From assembly GCA_963754135.1 (NCBI GenBank), contig CAVWEY010000001.1:310001-374000 (forward strand): 64,000 nt of DNA, in the 5' to 3' direction. This document shows positions 1 through 8,802 of the stretch, piece after piece. The position numbers and the translations under genes were made by a program. Numbering within the stretch: the first letter of the stretch is position 1; every line of letters begins with the position of its first letter. This DNA is from JAJFUI01 sp963754135 (GTDB taxonomy: Bacteria; Planctomycetota; Planctomycetia; Pirellulales; Thermoguttaceae). The notes beneath the pieces are model-generated. The model was not told where the DNA came from. It made no database searches and worked only from the letters and a program-made list of their open reading frames with translations.

Positions 1-303
1 CTGCGGCGGCGGCCAGCGGCGGTCCAACGCCCGCTTGAATGACTGATACTCGTCCGGCTTAAGAATCCGCTTGGCGTCGGTCAGTATTTCGAACCGATTG
101 TCGCTGCTCAGATGGCCGCTGGCCGTTGCCACGGCGACTTCATCGCAGAGGTCTTGCCGGGCGGCCAGCGCAGCGTAGCGGCTGGGGGGCACGCCCAGGG
201 CCTGCAGCGCATCGCTCAAAATGCCGCCCAAGGCGGCCGACGCACCGCCGGCAACGACGGCAGCCGACAACATCACAATGGCCAACGAGAATCGAGTTCG
301 CAT
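1..303 (-). CDS. Partial secreted protein of unknown function (C-terminus beyond left edge)
   Basis: An open frame of 101 codons runs from an ATG at 303 down to base 1 with no stop, so the gene continues outside the window. It begins MRTRFSLAIVMLSAAVV and has a typical signal peptide: basic start, hydrophobic core, and a small-residue cleavage region near AGGASA. The mature part is mixed alpha-helical with no motif I recognise. The protein is inferred to be exported. Nothing in the neighbourhood suggests a role. Confidence 0.55.
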   Translation of the reverse strand, partial: MRTRFSLAIVMLSAAVVAGGASAALGGILSDALQALGVPPSRYAALAARQDLCDEVAVATASGHLSSDNRFEILTDAKRILKPDEYQSFKRALDRRWPPPQ

Positions 304-519
304 GGCATCCCCCTGGGAACGGTTCTTCTCCGCCCGTCAAACCAGACTCCGCTGGAATTCTCATCGGAAGCGGCTTTTGCGGAACTTGACGCACAGGCTG
401 CCTAATCGGGAGAGTTTGGCAACGGAGGGTCAGAACAATCAGCACAACCGGAAAATATTACGGCAACCGCCCATTCTCCCCCGTCTTCCCCGGTTCGCAG
501 CATTCTGCAGTTCCGTATG

Positions 520-542
520 GTACGTGCTTGCACGCACGCTAC
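520..542. repeat. Short palindromic element, GTACGTGCTTGCACGCACGCTAC type
   Basis: A 23-base imperfect palindrome centred on tgcttgca lies in the gap between the left-edge gene and the RDD gene. The same core (gtgcgtgc/gcacgcac) forms the arms of a longer inverted repeat at 53791-53858 and of a partial copy near 16310-16340. It therefore belongs to a dispersed repeat family. The rest of the 304-594 gap shows no gene. Confidence 0.4.
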
Positions 543-594
543 GATCCGTGTCCTCAAAATCGCCAAAACGTATAGTTGCTCAGTGAGGCACGAC

Positions 595-1097
595 ATGAAC
601 CCCCCCGAAGGCTTCCGCTACGCAGGTTTCTGGCTCCGCGCTGGGCCACCGCGATCGACGTTGTGGTGCTGATGTGCGTCACTCTGCCGCTGGTGCTCTC
701 CATCTACGGCTTCGAGTATCTCGATTCCAAGTCGCTGGTGCGCGGGCCGATGGACTTCCTGATCTCATGGGTCATGCCCGCGGCGGCGGTGATCGTGCTG
801 TGGAAGCTGGCCTCTGCCACGCCGGGCAAGATGCTGGTGGCTGCGAAGATTGTGGACGCACGGACCGGCGGGCCGCTGGGGACGAGCCAGTGCCTCGGCC
901 GCTACTTCGCCTACCTCGTCTCGATTTTCCCCTTAGGACTCGGATTCGTCTGGATCGCTTTCGACCGGCGGAAGCAGGCGTGGCACGACAAGCTGGCCGG
1001 CACGGTCGTGGTGCGGAAGGTGCGCGTGAAGAACACACCCACCGTGGCCAACAGCCACGCGGAGTTGGTCAGCAACTTTGCGATTTTCCAAAGTTAG
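595..1097 (+). CDS. RDD family membrane protein (one frameshift)
   Basis: The ATG at 595 gives MNPPEGFRYAGFWLR, the usual opening of RDD proteins. The frame then has to shift by one base near 640 to reach ATAIDVVVLMCVTLPLVL and the rest of the domain. Three hydrophobic segments are visible (about residues 20-40, 55-75, 105-125), with PGKMLVAAKIVDARTG and a C-terminal DRRKQAWHDKLAGTVVV, both typical of RDD. Members are small inner-membrane proteins of poorly known function, some linked to ion exchange. No operon partner is evident: the next gene is on the opposite strand. The shift looks like a missing base, not decay, because both halves read cleanly. Confidence 0.75.
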
Positions 1098-1262
1098 CTT
1101 TCTTTCCGCTCCCCCCGCCAGAATTGTCCCCCGCAGCCGCCAGAGAATCTCACGTACACCATGATGCGCGTCGCGGCGGGCGTTGTCCAGATCAAGAATT
1201 GTGCCACGGCCCTTCCGGCCCCCGTCGCCGCTCAATGCTGAATCCCATCCGCCATCCGGCCT

Positions 1263-2516
1263 TCACTGGACCGGCTCGAACGCCAGGGGGTGGCCGGACT
1301 TCGGGTTGGCGATGCGGGCGGCCAGCTTGCCGGCCAGGAGGTCCTCAAGGAGCCGGCCGACCAGGTCCGCCCGCCAGCCGCGGGCCAGTTGCGGCGGCTC
1401 GCCCTCCCAGGCGTCTGTCCCTTTTTTCCGGCCCCGATAGCTCATCCACTCGCGGATGTCGCCGGGCGTGCCGACCAGGTTGGGGGCCAGTTCGGCCTGA
1501 CGGCTGAGACTGCCCAGGGCGGCAAAGAGGAATTGACCCAGCACGGAAAGCTCCGGCGGGTGCTCGCGGGACCGCCGCGGCGGACACTCGGCCTCGGGCA
1601 TTGCGACGCCGCGGGCCACCGCGGCGGCGATCTCGTCCAGCCGCCGCCGCAGGTCCCCCCGCTCCATCCCGCGCAACGCCCCGATCCGCTTGGGGTCGGC
1701 CGAGCCGCAGCGGGCCAACTCGACGATCAGATCGTCGCGCAGGATGCGACGGACCGGCTGGTCGCGGCGCTCGGCCTCCTGCTCGCGCCAATGGAACAGT
1801 TCGCGGACGATGGCCAGTCCGCGGGCGTCCAGGGCGGCGTTGCCCGACACCCGCCGCCACCGCTCCTGGCGGAGCGAGCGGTCGAGGGCCTGCTGCCAGG
1901 AGTGCATCTCTTCGGCCAGCCAAGGCAGCCGGCCGAGTTGCTCCAGCTTGCCGCGGATCGCTTCCCACAGCGGCGGCAGCAAACGGGCGTCGCCCAGGGC
2001 GTACTCGATCTGCCGCTTGCTCAGCGGGCGGCGGCGCCAGTCGGTGCGGGTTTCGTGCTTCGGGGAGGAAAGGCCGAGGAACTTCGACGCCAGGGCGGCC
2101 AGCCCGGCGGGATACTCCGCCCCGGCCAGCCCGGCCGCGATCTGCACGTCGACCAGTCCCGCCGGCGTCCGCCCGATCGACTGGAAGCAGAACTCGACCT
2201 CGCTGCGGCCGGCGTGGACGATGGTTTCATGCCCCGCCGCGGCCACCGCTTCCCAGAACGGCGTGGCGTCGCCGACCGTCATGGCGTCGATGACGGCCAA
2301 CTGGCCGTCGGCGGCCACCTGAATCAGACAGAGCACCGGCCGGTAGGTGTGCTCGGAGACGAACTCCGTGTCGAAGGCGATCGTTTTGGCACGGCAGAGC
2401 TTGTGGCAATACTGCCGCAACTGGGCGTCGGTGGTGATGTCCTGGTATTGCACGGCTCGGGCGGCACAAGGTAGCGGCCGGCGGCCCGGCCCGCTCGGGA
2501 AAACTTGGGCTGGCAC
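1263..2516 (-). CDS. rnd: Ribonuclease D (3'-5' exoribonuclease)
   Basis: The 417-residue product has the DEDDy exonuclease fold: AFDTEF (about residue 47, first Asp and Glu), IVHAGRSEVEF (second Asp-region motif) and QIEYALGDARLL carrying the Tyr/Asp of motif III. Two HRDC-like helical segments follow (about 215-290 and 320-395), the arrangement of RNase D, which trims tRNA 3' ends. A tRNA gene lies just upstream on the opposite strand. The first 20 residues are Arg/Pro-rich and unlike the family, so translation may start at a later GTG (about residue 22, VQYQDITTD). The frame is intact. Confidence 0.85.
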   Translation of the reverse strand: MPAQVFPSGPGRRPLPCAARAVQYQDITTDAQLRQYCHKLCRAKTIAFDTEFVSEHTYRPVLCLIQVAADGQLAVIDAMTVGDATPFWEAVAAAGHETIVHAGRSEVEFCFQSIGRTPAGLVDVQIAAGLAGAEYPAGLAALASKFLGLSSPKHETRTDWRRRPLSKRQIEYALGDARLLPPLWEAIRGKLEQLGRLPWLAEEMHSWQQALDRSLRQERWRRVSGNAALDARGLAIVRELFHWREQEAERRDQPVRRILRDDLIVELARCGSADPKRIGALRGMERGDLRRRLDEIAAAVARGVAMPEAECPPRRSREHPPELSVLGQFLFAALGSLSRQAELAPNLVGTPGDIREWMSYRGRKKGTDAWEGEPPQLARGWRADLVGRLLEDLLAGKLAARIANPKSGHPLAFEPVQ

Positions 2517-2599
2517 GGCATTTTACCGCGGAGGCGCGTCAGGTCATAGCCCGGTTGACCGGCCGTCCGGGCGATGGTATCCTAATAGTTGAGCAAATG

Positions 2600-2674
2600 C
2601 GGGGCGTGGCGCAGTCTGGCTAGCGCGTCTGAATGGGGTTCAGAAGGTCGCAGGTTCGAATCCTGTCGCCCCGA
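2600..2674 (+). tRNA. tRNA-Pro, anticodon GGG
   Basis: A complete cloverleaf can be drawn by eye. The acceptor stem is CGGGGCG (2600-2606) pairing with CGCCCCG (2667-2673), with discriminator A at 2674. The D stem is GCGC/GCGC. The anticodon stem is TCTGA/TCAGA with loop ATGGGGT, giving anticodon GGG (reads CCC). The T arm is GCAGG-TTCGAAT-CCTGT with one weak pair. The 3' CCA is not encoded; the next bases are cat. The gene ends 24 bases before the first ExbB-type start codon. Confidence 0.95.
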
Positions 2675-2698
2675 CATTCACGGTTTTGGGAGGGTTTC

Positions 2699-3721
2699 AT
2701 GCATCATCCGGCGGCGGACTGGCGTATGGCGGCCGTTCTGGGCTTGATGGTGCTGCTCGCGGCGGGACCGGCCGTTTTCGTCACGCTGCCGGCCGGCGGC
2801 ACGGCAACGGTCTGGGCGGCCGACAAGCAGGACGAGCCGGCCCCGGCAAAGAAGGCCGCCGGGAAGCAGGACGAGTTGGCCCCGGCAAAGAAGGCCGCCG
2901 GGAAGCAGGACGAGTTGGCCCCGGCGAAGAAGGCCGCCGGGAAGAAGGACGAGCCGCCGCCGGCGAAGGCCGCAAAAGGCCCCGCCGAGAAAGCCGCCCA
3001 TGAAAAGGCCGCCCACGAGAAGACCGTGAGCGAGAAGCCGCCGGAGGAAAAGACCGGGCCGGAGGGGTCGCCCTCCAAAGAGGAAAAGCTCCTGGTCTGG
3101 CTCTACCACTCGATGGGCCTGCGCTACGTGGTCATTTTCCTGGCCGTCACCTTCAATGAGGTGGCGCTGGTGGTGATGATCGTGCTCGGGCTGCGGCGGA
3201 ACTGCATCTGCCCGCCGGACTTGATCACGGAGTTCGACGCCCGCTTGAAGAAAAAGCAGTATCAGGAGGCCTACGACCTGGCGAAGAAGGACGGCTCGTT
3301 CCTGGGCAAGGTCCTGGCGGCGGGCATGTCGAACCTCTCGGAGGGCTACGAAGCGGCGCAGGAAGCCATGCAGGAGGTCGGCGAGGAGCAGACCATGCGG
3401 CTGGAGCAGCGGAACGGAAATATCGCCCTGATCGCCCAGATCGGGCCGATGCTGGGCCTGCTGGCCACGGTGGACGGGATCGTCCGCGCCTTCGCCGTGA
3501 TCGCCAGCAAGGACGTGACTCCCAAGCCGTCGGAGTTGGCCCAGGGGATCGGCATCGCGCTGGTCAACACCGTGGTCGGCCTGTGGTTGGCCATTCCGTC
3601 GATCATCTTCTACCACTACGTCCGCAACCGCCTGACGCGGTTGATCTTCGAGACGGGGGCCATGTCGGGGCGTTTGATGAAGCGGTTCACAAAACTCTCG
3701 GTGACGGTCACCAAGACCTGA
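2699..3721 (+). CDS. MotA/TolQ/ExbB proton channel protein, module A
   Basis: The 340-residue product has an N-terminal signal or anchor segment (VLGLMVLLAAGPAVFV), then a long Lys/Ala/Pro/Glu-rich periplasmic segment (about residues 42-130) built on a tandem repeat, then the ExbB/TolQ core. In the core are a first helix YVVIFLAVTFNEVALVVMIV and the paired C-terminal helices with the signature GPMLGLLATVDGIVRAF and ALVNTVVGLWLAIPSIIFY. Proteins of this family form the pentameric channel that uses proton flow to drive a partner. Two ExbD genes and a toroid gene follow in the same direction with short gaps, which suggests one operon. The ATG at 2699 was chosen because it directly precedes the hydrophobic start. 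Confidence 0.88.
   Translation: MHHPAADWRMAAVLGLMVLLAAGPAVFVTLPAGGTATVWAADKQDEPAPAKKAAGKQDELAPAKKAAGKQDELAPAKKAAGKKDEPPPAKAAKGPAEKAAHEKAAHEKTVSEKPPEEKTGPEGSPSKEEKLLVWLYHSMGLRYVVIFLAVTFNEVALVVMIVLGLRRNCICPPDLITEFDARLKKKQYQEAYDLAKKDGSFLGKVLAAGMSNLSEGYEAAQEAMQEVGEEQTMRLEQRNGNIALIAQIGPMLGLLATVDGIVRAFAVIASKDVTPKPSELAQGIGIALVNTVVGLWLAIPSIIFYHYVRNRLTRLIFETGAMSGRLMKRFTKLSVTVTKT
2824..2952 (+). repeat. 39-bp in-frame tandem repeat inside the ExbB-type gene
   Basis: Three near-identical 39-base units and part of a fourth encode repeats of KQDELAPAKKAAG in the periplasmic linker of the module A ExbB protein. The unit is a multiple of three, so changes in copy number keep the frame. The linker is charged and probably disordered. 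Confidence 0.85.
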
Positions 3722-3747
3722 GCGGCCTGCCGGCAGCGAGGCGCCCG

Positions 3748-4188
3748 ATGCGTTTCCAGAACCGCAAGACCTACCGCTCCGAGCCGGACATGACCCCGAT
3801 GCTGGACATGACTTTTCAATTGACGTTTTTTTTCATGTTGACGTTGAACTTCTCCAGCGATATTCAGAGCGACCTGATCCGCCTGCCGGCGAGCGAGATC
3901 GCCCGGCCGACGGAGGGGGCGGCGGAAACGGCCCTCACGGTGCAGGTCTTGGCGACCGGTCTGGTGCTCTTCGGCGGGGACCAGATGGCGGTGGGGGCCT
4001 TGCGGGGACCGTTGCAGCGGGAGCGGGACGTGATCCGCAACGTGCTGGGGCGGGACGTGAAGAACGTCACCGTCATCGTGCGGGCCGACCTCAACGTACC
4101 CTCCGGGAAAGTGCAGGAAGTGCTGCAACTGTGCCAGGAAATGGGGTTCGAGAGCTACAAGCTGCGGGCCAGGCAGGTGTCGCGCTAA
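3748..4188 (+). CDS. ExbD/TolR biopolymer transport protein, module A first copy
   Basis: A 146-residue bitopic protein with a short cytoplasmic start, one membrane helix and a periplasmic domain. The helix motif is MTPMLDMTFQLTFFFML, which keeps the Asp that ExbD/TolR uses for proton translocation. The periplasmic part ends with VIVRADLNVPSGKVQEVLQLCQEMGF, the usual ExbD C-terminal fold. It begins 26 bases after the ExbB stop and is followed 17 bases later by a second ExbD, so it is very likely co-transcribed. The ATG at 3748 gives a normal short N-terminus. Confidence 0.9.
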   Translation: MRFQNRKTYRSEPDMTPMLDMTFQLTFFFMLTLNFSSDIQSDLIRLPASEIARPTEGAAETALTVQVLATGLVLFGGDQMAVGALRGPLQRERDVIRNVLGRDVKNVTVIVRADLNVPSGKVQEVLQLCQEMGFESYKLRARQVSR

Positions 4189-4205
4189 GGGCGGGAGGAC
4201 GCGCC

Positions 4206-4760
4206 GTGAAGTTCGGACAAGCCGACGGGGATTTCCAACGGCTCAGCATCAACATGACGCCGATGATCGACATCTGCTTCCAGTTGTTGATCTTCTTCAT
4301 CGCCAACATGCGGATGGTGCTGCCGGAGGGCGATTTCAACGTCGCCATGCCGCTGGCTGCGCCCGGCGGCAGTCAGACGGCCGGCCCCGGCCCCGGCCAG
4401 CCCTCTCCCCCGGCAGGTCTTACTGCCGCGGAACTCCCCGTCACGAGAATCCGGCTGCTGGCCGACCAGAGCGGCAATCTCGCCGGCATTGTGATGGACA
4501 AGCGGGCGATCGGCACGTTCAAGGAGCTGCGCCGCCAGATCCGCGAAATGTCCGGCATGGACAGCGCCCCGGCCGGCAGCGTTCCCCTGATGGAAGTCGA
4601 GATCGATTCCGACGAGAATCTGAAGTACGAGTACGTGATGGATGCCGTCAGCCATATCTCCGGCTATTTGGCCGACGACAAGAAAACGGTGGTGCGGATG
4701 ATCGAGAAGATCCGGTTCGGCACGCTTCGGAAGCCGAAGGAGCCGCCGGGCAACAAGTAG
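4206..4760 (+). CDS. ExbD/TolR biopolymer transport protein, module A second copy
   Basis: A GTG start at 4206 gives a 184-residue protein. Its helix motif is NMTPMIDICFQLLIFFIA, with the essential Asp present. The periplasmic domain is longer than in the first copy: it has a Gly/Pro-rich insert at about residues 55-75 (QTAGPGPGQPSPPAG) and a divergent C-terminus. Two unlike ExbD subunits per ExbB suggest a heteromeric ExbD dimer instead of the usual homodimer. The gene is followed by a palindromic repeat and then the toroid gene. Confidence 0.88.
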   Translation: MKFGQADGDFQRLSINMTPMIDICFQLLIFFIANMRMVLPEGDFNVAMPLAAPGGSQTAGPGPGQPSPPAGLTAAELPVTRIRLLADQSGNLAGIVMDKRAIGTFKELRRQIREMSGMDSAPAGSVPLMEVEIDSDENLKYEYVMDAVSHISGYLADDKKTVVRMIEKIRFGTLRKPKEPPGNK

Positions 4761-4782
4761 CCGGGTTCCGCGGGCAGGTGGC

Positions 4783-4880
4783 GTAGGGTGGGACAAGTGG
4801 AGCGCAGTCCCACCAAGAGCCATTAGTAGGGCCGCAACTGGAGGCGCGGTGGGACCTGCGCTCCGCTTGTCCCACCCTAC
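4783..4880. repeat. Inverted repeat with GTAGGGTGGGACAAGTGGAG arms
   Basis: The left arm (4783 onward, gtagggtgggacaagtggag) is matched in reverse complement by the right arm ending at 4880 (ctccgcttgtcccaccctac). About 50 bases lie between them. It sits between the second ExbD and the toroid gene and could form a long hairpin. It is one of several palindromic families in the window and may cut or attenuate transcription inside the operon. Confidence 0.75.
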
Positions 4881-5034
4881 TTTTCGTCGGAAACTATAGC
4901 AGGCGACTAGTGGCAGCCCCCCCGCCGTGCGGGTGTGTCCGGCGGACTTTGCGGGGCAAATTCCCAAAGGCTACAATACAATAGATGTTGCCGGAACTAC
5001 CCACGATGCCTCGTCCTGCCTTGGGATGCGTAGG

Positions 5035-6739
5035 ATGTCCTCTGCTCCGCCACCCTTGAACGATCCGCCGCTCTCTCAACCCGCGGCCGCAGCCGTGGGG
5101 CGTTCTGGCCCCGCCGGGAATCGGCTTGCGGCCGCCCATGTTCTGGCGTCGCGGGCCGCGGATTGGTGCCGCGAGGACGGCTACTGGTATCTCACGAGCG
5201 CGGCGGTACACGCGGTGGGGCTGCTGATTCTGGCGATGATTTCCTTGAACGCTCCGCACGGTCTGCAATGGCTGGGGTCCGACGGGCCGCCATCGTTTGA
5301 CGCCGCCGAGGCGCAGCAGCGCCCCGCAGGCGGAGGTTGCCCGCTTCGAGGTCGGCGACGCGCCGCTGGATCCCACCGAACTCAATGCCGAGACGCTCGC
5401 TCAGACCAAGGCGCTGCCGGCGTCGCAAACGGCGAAGCACTACGACAATTCCCCGGACTTCGAGGAGGCCGGCGGCGGCACCGTCACCGATTTGCAAGGG
5501 CCGAAGCTCGGCGGCCTGGGTGGATTCAGCATCAAGGGCCTCCCCGGCCCCGGCGGACGCGGCGGGGTGGGGGTGGGCGTGGGTCTGGGCCAGAACGCCG
5601 GCTCGGGCGGGGACGGCCTGGGATTCGGCAGCCGCGGCAAGGGGCACCGCGACGCCCTGCTGGGCGCCTGGGGCGGCACCAAGGCCTCGGAACGGGCCGT
5701 CGGCGCCGCCCTGAACTGGTTCTACCGCCACCAGACCAAGCAAGGCAAATGGAGCCTCGACTTCAGACGCCAGTGCAAGGACGGAACGTGCTCCGGCCCC
5801 GGCATTGCCCAGTCCGACGCTGCGGCGACCGCCCTGGCCCTGCTCCCCTTTCTGGCTGCCGGGCAGACACACAAGTCGAAGGGACCATACCGCGACACCG
5901 TCGCCAAGGGCCTCGCCTGGCTGATCAAGCAGCAGCGCGGCGACGGCGATCTCTCCGGCGGCTGCGGAAAACCCATGTACGCCCACGGCCTGGCGACAAT
6001 CGTACTCTGCGAGGCGTATGGCATGAGCCGGGACGAGCACGTCGGCGCAGCCGCCCGAGGGGCCGTGGCCTTTATTGCCCGCGCCCAGAACCAGGCGACC
6101 GGCGGCTGGCGCTATCCGCCCGACTTTTCCGGCGACACTTCCGTGTTCGGCTGGCAGATCATGGCCCTGAAGAGCGCCGTGTTGGCCGGCCTGCCGGTCG
6201 AGTCGCTGGTCTTCGACAACGGGCAAAAGTGGCTCCGCTCCGTGGCCAGAGGCGAGCACCTGGGGCTGTACTCCTATCAGCCCTATCAGCCGGTCACTCC
6301 CACCATGACCGCCGTCGGAATGCTCTGCCGCCAGTACATGGGCATCGACCCGAAAGACGCGGGCTTGCTGGAAGGGAAGCGGGCGTTGCTGGAAAACCTC
6401 CCCGACGCCGGCAGCCGCGATACCTACTACTGGTACTATGCCACGTTGGTTATGCACAACTTTGGCGACGCCGACTGGGACCTCTGGAACCGTAAGATGC
6501 GCCGCACGCTGATCGGGACGCAGGTCAAGGAAGGCTGCGCCACCGGCAGTTGGGACCCCGAGCGGCCGACCGTCGATAAGTGGGGACCGGATGGGGGGCG
6601 GTTGATGACCACCAGCTTCAGCACCCTCAGCCTCGAGGTCTACTACCGCTACCTGCCGCTGTTCCAGAACGGCTCCCGGCCGCCCGGATCCTCGAACCCA
6701 ATAGGATTGACCGAACCGATCGGAACCAGCGACGAGTGA
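5035..6739 (+). CDS. TonB-like N-terminus fused to prenyltransferase/squalene-cyclase-type alpha/alpha toroid, module A (one frameshift)
   Basis: After correcting a one-base shift near 5322 the product is about 568 residues. Residues 1-50 are cytoplasmic and disordered. A single helix (YWYLTSAAVHAVGLLILAMI, about 51-70) carries S55-x3-H59, the S-x3-H pattern of TonB. Then come a conserved linker (FEVGDAPLDPTELNAETL), a Gly-rich stretch (GGRGGVGVGVGLG) and, from about residue 220, a squalene-cyclase/prenyltransferase-like toroid with repeats such as NWFYRHQTKQGKWSLDF, LIKQQRGDGDLSGG and GGWRYPPDFSGD. I see no DxDD catalytic motif, so the toroid is more likely a binding or mechanical domain than an enzyme. 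Its position behind ExbB-ExbD-ExbD suggests it is the energised effector. ATG 5026 is an alternative start. Confidence 0.8.
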
Positions 6740-6900
6740 GCGGCTTGCAGCCGGGCCGATTTCCTTGACAATAGTAGGGGGGGCTACATACTTTTACAGA
6801 TAGCGAGGCCCTGGCGGCCGAACATACGGAATAACCGCGTTACTCGGAATGTGCGGCAGGCACACGCCGTGCGCCTGCGACAGAGAAGGATTGAGTGTTT

Positions 6901-7788
6901 ATGAACATGGAGCAAAGTGCGTTGCGGAATAGGGCGTGGTTCCTGCTGGCGCTGGCGGTGTCCGCGGCGTTGGCAGTGCCGCATTGGTCGGCGGCCCAGG
7001 AGGCGCCGGCAAAGGCGAAGGCGGCCGCCAAGGCCGCGGCCCCCGCCGCGGCGGAACAGGCAAAAGAGGAGGCACCGCCCCCTGCTCCCGCCGCCGCACC
7101 ATCCGGAAAGGCCGCCCCGCGGGAGAATTTCCTCCACTGGGTGATCCGCTGCTCCTATCCGATCGGCATCGTGATCCTGTTGCTGTCGATCTACTTCGTT
7201 TCGACGGTGGGGCGGCTGTTTTGGGAGATGCGGGTTGAGGTGGCCGCCCCGCCGGAACTGGTGCTCCAGTGCGAGGGCCTGCTGGAGCAGCGGGATTTTA
7301 AGGGGGTCTACAATTTGACCAAGGAGGACGACTCGTTCTTCAGCCGCCTGTTGACTACGGGCATCAGCGAGTTGCCCAACGGTCTGGCCGAGGCCCGCGA
7401 CGCCATGGAACGCCTCGGCGACGCAATTACCGCCGAAATGGAGAAGAAGATCAGCATGTTGGCCGTGCTCGGCACGCTGGGACCGATGATCGGCTTGCTG
7501 GGCACCTTGCAGGGAATGATCGGCAGCTTCGGCATCATTGCCCGGACGGCCGGATCGAGCATCGACGCCAGTGAAGTGGCGGGCAGGCTTTCCGAGGCCC
7601 TATTGCTCACCTTCGAGGGGGTGGCGCTATCCGTGCCTGCGATCTATTTCTTCGCCTTGTTCCGCAATCGGGTGGTCTACATCTCCTCGTCGGTGATGCT
7701 GACCGCGGACCAATTCCTGCGGCATTTCTCCCACGCGGGACGGGCGAAGGCCTCCACCGTCGCCCCCGCTCCCAAGACGCCGGGCTAG
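6901..7788 (+). CDS. MotA/TolQ/ExbB proton channel protein, module B
   Basis: A 295-residue homologue of the module A channel protein. It has a signal-like N-terminus (WFLLALAVSAALAVPHWSAA), a shorter Ala/Lys/Pro-rich segment (about 33-75), the helix IGIVILLLSIYFVSTV, and the signature VLGTLGPMIGLLGTLQGMIG followed by the last helix GVALSVPAIYFFALF. It starts 161 bases after the module A toroid gene, so module B either has its own promoter in that gap or continues the first transcript. It is followed at once by two ExbD genes, repeating the order of module A. Confidence 0.88.
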   Translation: MNMEQSALRNRAWFLLALAVSAALAVPHWSAAQEAPAKAKAAAKAAAPAAAEQAKEEAPPPAPAAAPSGKAAPRENFLHWVIRCSYPIGIVILLLSIYFVSTVGRLFWEMRVEVAAPPELVLQCEGLLEQRDFKGVYNLTKEDDSFFSRLLTTGISELPNGLAEARDAMERLGDAITAEMEKKISMLAVLGTLGPMIGLLGTLQGMIGSFGIIARTAGSSIDASEVAGRLSEALLLTFEGVALSVPAIYFFALFRNRVVYISSSVMLTADQFLRHFSHAGRAKASTVAPAPKTPG

Positions 7789-7804
7789 AGGGGAGTTGGC
7801 ACGC

Positions 7805-8269
7805 ATGGCGGGAAGAAGACTCTCCCAGGACGTGAAGGCCGAGCCGAACCTTACGCCCATGCTCGACATGGTCTTCCAGTTGATCACCTTCTTCGTGTTG
7901 GTGGTCAACTTCCGTTCCGCCGAGATCGACTTCACCCTGAACCTGCCGGTCGTCGGCTCCGCCCGGCCGGTGGAGACGGGCGGGCACGTCGGCCTGCTGG
8001 TCTTGAACATCGACAGCAAGGGTAATTTGAGAACCACCCAGACCATCACCGACATCGACAATTTCCTCAAGATCCAGGCGCAGGCCACGATGCTGGCCAG
8101 CCACATCACCTTCGAGGAACTCCAGCAGGGGACGGAGCTTCCGACCACGGTGGTCATCCGGGCCGACCGGGACACGCCGTTCGGCAAGGTCAACCGGGTG
8201 ATTAAGGCGTGTCAGGACAACGGCTTTCGCAGCTTCGCCCTGAAGGCGAAAGTGAGCAAGGAAGGTTAG
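7805..8269 (+). CDS. ExbD/TolR biopolymer transport protein, module B first copy
   Basis: A 154-residue bitopic protein with helix motif NLTPMLDMVFQLITFFVLV, the proton-carrying Asp intact. The periplasmic domain ends VVIRADRDTPFGKVNRVIKACQDNGFRSFALKA, closely like the first ExbD of module A. It starts 16 bases after the ExbB stop, and its stop is one base from the next ATG, so translational coupling with the next gene is likely. Confidence 0.9.
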   Translation: MAGRRLSQDVKAEPNLTPMLDMVFQLITFFVLVVNFRSAEIDFTLNLPVVGSARPVETGGHVGLLVLNIDSKGNLRTTQTITDIDNFLKIQAQATMLASHITFEELQQGTELPTTVVIRADRDTPFGKVNRVIKACQDNGFRSFALKAKVSKEG

Positions 8270-8270
8270 A

Positions 8271-8774
8271 ATGGGCAGGCGACGGAAAAGACGCATCCAA
8301 TCGGAGGTCGAGTTGAACCTGGCGGCCATGCTCGACATGGCCTTCCAGTTGTTGGCGTTCTTCGTCCTCACGTTCAGGTCGCCGCCCTTGGAGGGGCAAA
8401 TCTCGCTCCGGCTGCCGCCGCCCCAGCCCGTCACCGGCGCCAAGACCGGTCAGGAGGCCGGCGAAGACCTCAGCAATAAGAATCCCCTGAAGAACCTCAC
8501 CACCCTGACGATCAGCGTCTTCGCCGATCCCAACGGCGCCATTGCCAGCCTGCGGGTGGGCGAATCGGACGTCCCCGGCCTCGCCGCCCTGGAAGGAAGG
8601 CTAAGGGAAGTATTCGCCAATCCCGGCAACCCGTTCGATCAGGTGATTATCCAGGTGAGCGATTCGTGCCGCTACGACGAGTTGATGAAAGTCATCGACA
8701 TTTGCACCCGCCAGCGGCTCCCGGACGGCAAGAAGCTCTCGAAGTTGAGTTTTGTGGAGTTGCCCAACGGATGA
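8271..8774 (+). CDS. ExbD/TolR biopolymer transport protein, module B second copy
   Basis: A 167-residue protein. The helix motif is altered to NLAAMLDMAFQLLAFFVLT: the usual Thr-Pro before the Asp is replaced by Ala-Ala, but the Asp remains. The periplasmic domain carries a Lys/Gly-rich loop (about 55-75) and ends VIIQVSDSCRYDELMKVIDIC. As in module A, the second ExbD is the more divergent of the pair, which suggests specialised subunits. Confidence 0.88.
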   Translation: MGRRRKRRIQSEVELNLAAMLDMAFQLLAFFVLTFRSPPLEGQISLRLPPPQPVTGAKTGQEAGEDLSNKNPLKNLTTLTISVFADPNGAIASLRVGESDVPGLAALEGRLREVFANPGNPFDQVIIQVSDSCRYDELMKVIDICTRQRLPDGKKLSKLSFVELPNG

Positions 8775-8802
8775 CGCGCCCTACGAACCGGGAACCCGTG
8801 CC

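Noticed and set aside
1263..2516. Long plus-strand open frames opposite ribonuclease D (for example 1290-2474)
   Set aside because: They are antisense shadows in GC-rich DNA. The minus strand carries full RNase D motifs and the plus reading has none.
2824..2952. Regular repeats considered as a CRISPR array
   Set aside because: The units are directly adjacent without unique spacers and encode an in-frame protein repeat.
5192..6457. A 421-codon minus-strand frame over the module A toroid gene
   Set aside because: Low-complexity composition and no domain; the plus strand encodes clear toroid repeats in the same place.
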